64,000 nt of DNA from assembly GCA_916613615.1 (NCBI GenBank), contig OU744724.1, positions 25,530,171-25,594,170 on the forward strand, given 5' to 3'. Positions 57,340-64,000 of the stretch are shown here, in pieces. A program made the position numbers and the translations under genes. Numbering within the stretch: position 1 is the first letter of the stretch; every line of letters starts with the position of its first letter. The notes under the pieces were generated by a model. It made no database searches. It was not told the origin of the DNA and was given only the letters and a program-made list of their open reading frames with translations. Origin of the DNA: Steromphala cineraria. Lineage: Eukaryota > Mollusca > Gastropoda > Trochida > Trochidae.

Positions 57340-57980
57340 CTTTTATTCAAATTTTCAGAATTCAAAACCGTACAACCCGACCCGTCGGCGCGACAAAACC
57401 ACGAAAGGATAGCAACGTCATATCACAGGAGTCAAGTAGAATTCAACCAGATTTGATCCGAAGCTGCGAACATATGCAGCTGATAGTTGACTGCCTTGGA
57501 CATTCGGTATTCACGTACTGCCATTGCAATGACCGGTCTTATTCTTGCCACCGGCCATATTCACATATGGGTTAGAGTATGACCGGACTATGACCATATT
57601 TGGTTTACGGTGGTGATAACACCCTAAAGATACATAATCAGAACATGTACAGGTACTTTTTTACTCATTTTTTGTAAATCTAGCAAATATTTGCTGACAA
57701 CCAAACAGAATTAAGAACCAATTTGATGGAGTCATTGACAATAAACCTTGGGCCATAACCACATCGGTATATTTCTAAAGATATGGATGGGTGTATATAT
57801 ATTATTTGCTTGGTCGCGCTAGGGGCTTTGGGATGTCAACACATTTAGAATAATGTTATAGAAAAGCTCCATTCAGTCAGAGACTATATACAGAGTCTCT
57901 GATTCAGTATATGTGGTCATAAGACCAAAAGTACAAATCAATCAAACACATTTTTGCCACAAATACAGAAGGAGACACTT
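57340..57980. other. Gene-free stretch
   Basis: Contains the repeated words TGACCGG(T/A)CT and ATGACCATATT near 57530-57600, a possible short local repeat. No coding sequence. Confidence 0.3.
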
Positions 57981-57984
57981 TATC

Positions 57985-58630
57985 TCTTGAAGAAGAATTT
58001 ATTTCAAGTTTTAGGCCACAGGCCCATAGAACATACAAATGTTACAAAACGTAATGAAGATTTATATAACACAGAATACTATTGATTAATGAATGACTCT
58101 CGTTGTTTAAAAGCATGAAAAAGATATTTCGAGAGTTGCATTAAAACATTTTTACAGTTAGAAGACATAAGAGATATAAATTTTTCATGTGATGGATCTA
58201 TATAAAAGTATTTATCTATAAATCTAAGCCTTAAAGCTGAGTAAGAATTGCATATTAGCAGAAAGTGAAATTCATCTTCAATATAATCATAACCTAATAA
58301 TTGGCATTGTGGGCATAATCTTTTGGCTTTTTCTATCTTGTTATGACGTCCAGTTTCGATGATGAGTTTATGGCAACTGCAGCGGAATCTTGTAAGAGTT
58401 TCTCTGTAGACTTTGATATCAATATTTTGGAAATAAAATTCAATGTTTAATGCTGATTTGAAGGTTGAATAGGTTTTAAGTTTCGAATTTTGAGATAAGT
58501 TTTCTATCCAGCGTTGTTGACCACAGTCCAGTATTCGTTGTTTAAATGAAGATATGAAGCATATCAAGCATACAGGTAAATTTCTTTTCAGATAAATGCG
58601 ATATTTCCTAGTTACGTTTTTGTGTTTCAA
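57985..58630 (-). pseudogene. 3' end of a non-LTR retrotransposon (RT C-terminal domain and 3' UTR)
   Basis: A minus-strand open frame of about 183 codons (58630-58079) is not opened by a convincing start, and stops lie just upstream, so it is a 5'-truncated remnant. Towards its end a cysteine-histidine cluster, LCPQCQLLGY..EDEFHFLLIC (C-x2-C..H-x4-C), matches the zinc-knuckle-like segment after the reverse transcriptase in many animal LINE ORF2 proteins. This is preceded by the typical 'F(K)xxxxIExYF..RxxLTRFRCSCHxL..E.GR' layout. The stop is followed by a short AT-rich 3' UTR containing GGCCTGTGGCC and AAACTTGAAATAAA near 58000, then a TTC-rich tail. The RT domain itself is absent. Function in the intact element would be cDNA synthesis at the target site. 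Clade is not assigned. Confidence 0.65.
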
Positions 58631-58639
58631 GTAATTGGT

Positions 58640-60155
58640 TGAATTTCATTCTGGTCTACTGCAGTATAGCAAGTCTAGATAACTCAGCTTTAGGAAGCAT
58701 TTTCTGGGTTCCATTTTGTTTTTAAATATTGTCAATATTAAAAAAACGAGTGAGAAATGAAATTCATCTTGAGTTTGATCTAATGTATTATTATGTACAC
58801 TAATATCACAATTGATAGAATCATTTTTAAACTTCTTAAAACGCGAAGCTATATCTTAAAATGGTATTTTTACATCGGAACTTTCATCAAACGCGTAAAA
58901 GATCTTTATTTTAATATAGCTCTAAAATATACTTTTCGGGTTCAAGCACAGCTTTATTTTACGAGTAGTGTTCCAAATATGACGAAGACGTTATTTTAGA
59001 ATACCAATTTTGGATGTGTATATCTATACATATTATATACTTGTAAAACATGCAACATTGCCACAATCTTGCTATAGCCACGGAAGAGTGAAATAAGCGA
59101 ACATGAGATACCCAAGTTGTCATAAGCTTTAGGCGTTTAATATGAGGATTTGGGTAACGGCTACTTTTGTTGGAGTCTACACAAAAACACTATACATGAC
59201 TGAAACAATGTACACAAATATTGTTTCTCCCTGTTTCACCAAGTACAATATTTTAGTTTTGTCTGACACGAAGATATCTTTTAGATATTCATTCTGTATT
59301 TTACGGTATAACCCCATAGTTGTGAACCATAAAGCTGAGATGGTAATATAATACTACGAAATACCGTAGATGTTTCTTCCAAATATATGGAAACAAGCCT
59401 TTCTAACTTGTAGAGCGTATGTTTCGTAAGTTATAGTTATAATAAAATGATATGACCCTCACTATTCACCATTAACAAAAAAAGACACTTTTGGTTTTCA
59501 AAATTATATAATTGTTATGATTTCATTTCAAATTAATACTTTTTTGACAGATTAATGACCTTTTATTGCCATTAGATCATTGACGGATCCAGAGGAGGTC
59601 AGGGAAAATTTTGTTTTTCAAATGCTCTAAAGAATGACTATGGATATTTTACGAATGCTTCACTCAATCGTAATGACGATTCTATCCTCGCTCATGCTTT
59701 GTAGAAATCGATTCCAGTTCTAAGAGATATGTGCGAAAAAAGGCTCCAGAACTTCATAACGTGTGAACACTTTTAAACAAGTTTTCATGACATGGATACG
59801 CTTGGTTTTGTTGGCTTAAAAAAATTCAGCTTCAAATCTGAAATCTTTATTTTTTTTACTTGGAGACTCCATTGTAAATCAACTATCACGTCTTTTTTTA
59901 TGTCATCACCGAAGCTGAAGGTAAAGGAAAACAGTAAGTGTAGTATTTTGTTGTGTTGTGATAAAAACTCTTAGATTTGTTAGAATTGCTGGATCGAGAG
60001 AAAAATTATAGTCTTTTGGTCGGACTCAGGGTCAGTCATCAGTTTCTGTCGACTGCCAAACCAGCTCTCGACCAGTCGGATTGCCGGAAAATCAAGTTCA
60101 CATAATCAAATTATTTACAAAATTTGTATAAGTAATGTATTTTTCTTACTAGTGC
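58640..60155. other. Gene-free stretch
   Basis: Several short plus frames (58793-58999, 59142-59351, 59792-59974) without domains. AT-rich. No recognised element before the MITE fragment at 60161. Confidence 0.35.
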
Positions 60156-60160
60156 CTTAT

Positions 60161-60240
60161 AGGGACAGTAACACGTTTTAGGGGGAATATTAGGTGATGT
60201 CATGAAAATGAAAATAAGTGGTTCAAATTGAAAGTGATAT
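60161..60240 (+). mobile_element. TTAA-target MITE, AGGGGCAG family, left-end fragment
   Basis: Begins AGGGACAGTAACACGTTTTA and continues GGGGGAATATTAGGTGATGT, closely matching 13454 onward, preceded by TTAT. Similarity fades after about 80 bp. Confidence 0.65.
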
Positions 60241-60436
60241 AATATAGTTTATAGTTTTTTTGTAGCTTCATCGCACATTCACATGTTTACACTTTAGGCC
60301 TACATTTTCCTTCTGTATATTCATCATGGCGTGCTGTTGTATTACGGAGCGGTAGATGGCATGGTATTATGATTTCTTTGTACATACAAAAGACAAAGTA
60401 TGTTTGATTGAATATAACCTAGTATTGGTGTGAGAT

Positions 60437-60612
60437 GCACTTGAAGAAAGTCAACGATCAGCGATGATTTCCTCTTCCGCGCATTTGAAGAAAGTCAACG
60501 ATCAGCGATGTTTTCCTCTTCCGCGCATTTGAAGAAAGTCAACGATCAGCGATGATTTCCTCTTCCGCGCATTTGAAGAAAGTCAACGATCAGCGATGTT
60601 TTCCTCTTCCCC
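60437..60612. repeat. 44-bp minisatellite, four units, two-unit higher order
   Basis: Units start at 60437, 60481, 60525 and 60569: GCATTTGAAGAAAGTCAACG then ATCAGCGATG(A/T)TTTCCTCTTCCGC. Units 1 and 3 have GATGATTT and units 2 and 4 have GATGTTTT, so an 88-bp dimer was probably duplicated. Confidence 0.9.
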
Positions 60613-60970
60613 CAATTTTGGAGCGGGTAACTACAGCTACCTTTCTCGGTGTAGTAAAACATGACTGGAGTTGTCATCAAACACACCGAAAAGAAATCTG
60701 ATAAACTTCTATATGAGCATATCAAATATATATAAATTTTATAGAAAGACATAAATGACAAGATACTTTTTTTTCAGGATTGAAAATGAAATGCTAAATT
60801 TAATCGATTCAAAAGAAGAAGAAATACTGAAAAATAAGTTAGGCCTACATACAGTGTGGTATGAATATACCAAAAAGGGTGAAATGAAATGAAGAGCCGC
60901 CTAGAAGAAGAAAATAAGAATAGATGCACCCAAATACCAGTAAATTTAAACATTCACACCCAAGACAATA

Positions 60971-61145
60971 CAGTGAGGTGATGTGGGGTTTATTGCCGCT
61001 TTCAAGAGTATTTCACTTATAACGCGGCTGCTAGTATTATTGCAGGGAGAAAGCCCGCAACACTATTGTGGCTATGTATTGCGGTGAAACCATCGGCTGG
61101 AACTAGCGAACCATGGGTGGTACTACACTGAAATTGCACCTAAAT
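60971..61145 (-). mobile_element. SINE, 3' body only, minus strand
   Basis: Shares GCTTTCAAGAGTATTTCACTTAT with 51631, and CATCGGCTGGAACTAGCGAACCATGGGTGGTACT with 52836. It stops before the tRNA-derived head, so this is a 5'-truncated insertion of the same SINE family. Confidence 0.7.
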
Positions 61146-61397
61146 ACAATATAAAACTTACAACTACTCTGGATAACGCAAGGATCCAAAACTGCTTGAT
61201 AACCCGAAGTAATAGTCAGAAATACAACCATGAGTCTTGTAACATCTTCCTACGCAAAGTCTAAAACGCTAGTTTCCAAACTGTCAGTTTTATGCCTTGC
61301 TGCCGACCCTTGCTCTCTAGATTACTATGAGAGAAAGCAATAGTCCAATCAGAAAGTAACTTGAGGTTGCTAACAATCGCCCATAGGGACGCTGATA

Positions 61398-63800
61398 TCA
61401 ACATTGAAAACTAAAAGAGTGTACTGAGACTAAAAGTTCCTTATTTCTGCATGGGGAACAATTTGAGTTTCCAAATAAAACAGACTTTAGATCATATCTA
61501 TTTTTGTAGAAGAACATGTTTTCCCTTATATCACTGTAAAGAGGACATAAAAAGAAGTAGTGGTATGAATCTTCATAATTGAAGCCGCACGAGCAGTCGG
61601 GTGTTTGAGAAATAAATCTTTCGTATTTATGAGCATTTAGGTCACTGCATTCAAGCCTGAGTCGAGAGTGTACATGTGAAATTTGACAAGATCGTGTACC
61701 GTATTTAATTTAAATCAAAATGGCTGTATGTGTCGGTATCCTTTAGAAGTTCATTTTTAAAGCTTGATAATGATGGCGTTAATGAGTTCCATAATTTGAC
61801 TGTGTCCGGTAAGAACGATCTGGCATAATTTGTAGTTTAACAGTTGATGGTCCGAAGTTTTGTGATATCACGAAGATTGTAAGTAACAACATCGGACAAT
61901 TTTGGAGGTACAAGATTGCTTAGATAGTTTGGTGTAAGGTTGTTGATCATTTTGTAAAAGAAAGTCAATTTATGAATGAATCTTCTGTGGCATAATGATT
62001 TACAATTGGTTTCCTTGTATATCTTATTATGGCTGGTGCCGCGAACGGCGCCACATATGGTTCTCAGAGCATCAAGGTTAAGCTTTTCAAGTGCATCTGC
62101 TTGCTGTTTTGAGCAATTATCCCAAATGTGACTACAATAGTCAAAAAGAGGGAGAATGAACTGTTTGTACATGGTTTCCAATGTTTTTCGATTTAAACGG
62201 TATTTAAGACTTCTAAGACAGTTTACCATTGGTGCAACTTTGTTGATAGTGTCGTTTATGTGTTCATTCCAAGAGCAGTCATGCTGAAGAGTTGGACCCA
62301 AATGTTTGTGACTTTGTACTGAATCTATGATGTTATCGTGCATAATTAAGTCAGGCATAGGAAGTGGGTGTATCTTTCGGGTAAAGCGAATAGATTCGGT
62401 CTTATTCGGGTTAAATGCCACTTGCCATTGATCTGTCCATTCAGCAATTCGCTTTAAATCTGAATTTATGTCGGTCGCCGTTTCTACGGGGTCACCGATT
62501 ATCGCGTATAACGATATATCATCAGCGAAAAGGCGAATGTTACAGTTTATATCTTCGACAATATCATTTATGTATATAATGAATAGGAGCGGCCCCAATA
62601 CAGAGCCCTGGGGCACACCAGCAAAAACAGCCCTTTTATCTGAACGGAATCCATTAATAACAACACACTGATTTCTATTTTCTAGATAACTCTCAAACCA
62701 TTTCAATAAATTACCCTGAATACCATATTTGCTTAGCTTATGTATAATACCTTTATGCCAAACTCTATAGAAAGCTTTACTTACATCACAGAAAACAGCT
62801 CTAATTTCTTTACCCTTGTCTACTGCTCCAGCTATAAAATCATATACCGTATTTCCTCTAATAAGCGGCCGGGCGCTTATTTTTTCAGCACCCCTTTACC
62901 CCCCGGCGCTTATTAGAGGTCCGGCGCTTATTGGAGACCCGGCGCTTATTTCTTTCATAGAAAAAATGAAGTTTGTTTTAAGCCGTGTTTACAACGTCCA
63001 CTTGTAAATGTTTACTTAGGGAGTATTTATCTAATGGTTAGGACCCGGCGGTTATTAGAGACCCGGCGCTTATAAGAGGCCCGGCGCTTATTTTCTCATC
63101 GACCTATGACCCCCGGCGCTTATTAGAGGCCCGGCGCTTATTGGAGACCCGGCGCTTATTGGAGGAAATACGGTAAGTACGTCAGTTGATTAACAGTGGA
63201 ATCTCCTGGTGTGAAACCAGATTGAAGATTTGTCAGTATTTCATTATCCCTAAGGTAATTAAATACATGTTTAAAAACACACTTTTCAAAAACTTTTGCT
63301 AGACAACTTATTAGTGCAACGGGTCTGTAATTTGAGCATTCGTTGCGGAAATGTTGCTTCAGTTAGTGAGAGGTTAAACACTTCAGTTAGAGGGGCGGCT
63401 AAAGGCTTTGCAGTCATTTTAAGGAATTTATTGCTGATGCAATCTGGGCCAGTTGCCTTAGTTGTATCTACTGAGGCAAGAATATCAATGCAGGTCGCAT
63501 AACGGAAAGTTGGTGTCAGAAACAGTGTCTTCAATTTGTTTTTCGGGATATGGAACTTTAGTTTGATTTGTAAAGTATTCATTCATTATGTTAGCAATTT
63601 CGGTACTATCCTCATACAAATTATTATCATGGAGAACAGGAGGAAAAGATGTTGATACGCTTTTGCTTTTATTGAAATTTTGTATAAGGCGCCACCAGAT
63701 TTTTGTTCCATGTTTTTCGTTTAATATTTGATCAATTTTGTCAGTGTATAGTTTTTTTTGCAGCCCTTACTGACGATGAGCAATGTCTAACCTTTAGAAT
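61398..63800 (-). pseudogene. Decayed non-LTR retrotransposon ORF2 (reverse transcriptase)
   Basis: Reading 5' to 3' on the minus strand: a pre-RT linker (NEKHGTKIWWRL, MNEYF; about 63780-63500); RT start (DTTKATGPDCISNKFLK; about 63475); SNYRPVALIS (about 63330); motif A, FCDVSKAF (about 62800), with Tyr where AFD is usual; the longest intact piece (62706-61837) with VPQGSVLGPLLFIIYIND and the catalytic FADD; and, after the RT, SFLPDTVKLWNSL and a cysteine-histidine segment CSCGFNYEDSYHYFFLCPLY (about 61580). Damage: a frameshift in an A run near 63755, a frameshift near 63498, an internal deletion near 63340 removing the usual region before SNYRP, a MITE at 62847-63173, an in-frame stop at 61837-61839 and a frameshift near 61707. 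The endonuclease is missing (5' truncation). The family is Jockey/CR1-like by motif style; clade not assigned. Dead by sequence. Confidence 0.9.
62847..63173. mobile_element. TA-target MITE inserted in the LINE
   Basis: Ends CCGTATTTCCTCTAATAAGC and, inverted, CCGTATTTCCTCCAATAAGC, flanked by TA (62845-62846, 63174-63175). Removing the element and one TA restores an uninterrupted RT reading frame across ...QLTYL|YDFIAG..., so the boundaries are exact. The interior is built from repeated GGCGCTTATTAGAGGCCC-like words. It is a better-preserved relative of 2320-2525. No transposase is encoded. Confidence 0.85.
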
Positions 63801-64000
63801 AAATAATCTCCAAATAATCATAAAAAGTTACAAAGTTGTGATCTTTTGAGGAATGATTAGGTCAAAATAAACTGAGAATATGTAAATGAGAAATTAAATT
63901 TTTTACTTTTATAAATTTAACAACAAAACAATAATAAGTAAGTAATTTCTGTGTGTTTGTCAGAATTCGTCTAAAAGGCGTCAAGATATACTTGTCTAAT

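Overview
The window looks like gene-poor nuclear DNA of a mollusc. It is roughly two-thirds A+T by eye. It has no operons, no long intact open reading frame and no rRNA or functional tRNA gene. It is packed with short non-autonomous transposons, tRNA-derived SINEs, non-LTR retrotransposon remnants and local tandem repeats. The molluscan guess, bivalve more than gastropod, rests on three things: tandem-repeat elements ending in GGAC-rich tracts and a hairpin, like the bivalve pearl/CvE (Helentron-type) elements; SINE-like ends tailed with GTGA repeats; and remnants of non-LTR elements. The class-level call is an inference from remembered repeat styles.

Layout. 1-10 kb: a Mutator-like foldback MITE with a 9-bp target duplication (496-723), an old duplication whose two copies each carry a different MITE (1.4-2.5 kb), and a GTGA microsatellite attached to a SINE-like end (6.3 kb). 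10-22 kb: many tandem duplications of 60-200 bp, two TTAA-flanked MITEs, a CAGTG-ended MITE with a 5-bp duplication (18052-18224) and a diverged ~160-bp satellite (19.7-21.3 kb). 22-36 kb: a 22-bp minisatellite, two Helentron-like elements (25.5-26.2 and 29.3-30.0 kb), tRNA-derived SINE sequence (28.1 kb), two pogo-like MITEs, a GC-rich 139-bp hairpin (31.7 kb), and a ~190-bp tandem array split by a composite foldback insertion (34.5-35.9 kb). 36-53 kb: further MITEs, a 33-base poly-C run, and richer-complexity islands that may be conserved regulatory DNA. 53-64 kb: two hammerhead ribozyme motifs on the minus strand (one with a complete core), another pogo-like MITE, the 3' end of one non-LTR element (58.0-58.6 kb), and a decayed, 5'-truncated copy of another (61.4-63.8 kb) that is itself interrupted by a TA-target MITE.

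No host protein-coding gene can be supported. The window may be a large intron or an intergenic desert. Two islands (35.8-36.2 kb and 56.6-57.1 kb) end in plausible minus-strand splice donors and could be untranslated first exons, but this is weak. The features do not form a pathway; what they show is a history of insertions. Four insertion sites can be read directly: a LINE reading frame resumes across one MITE, a neighbouring tandem unit gives the empty site of a Helentron-like element, and two MITEs have clean 5-bp target duplications.
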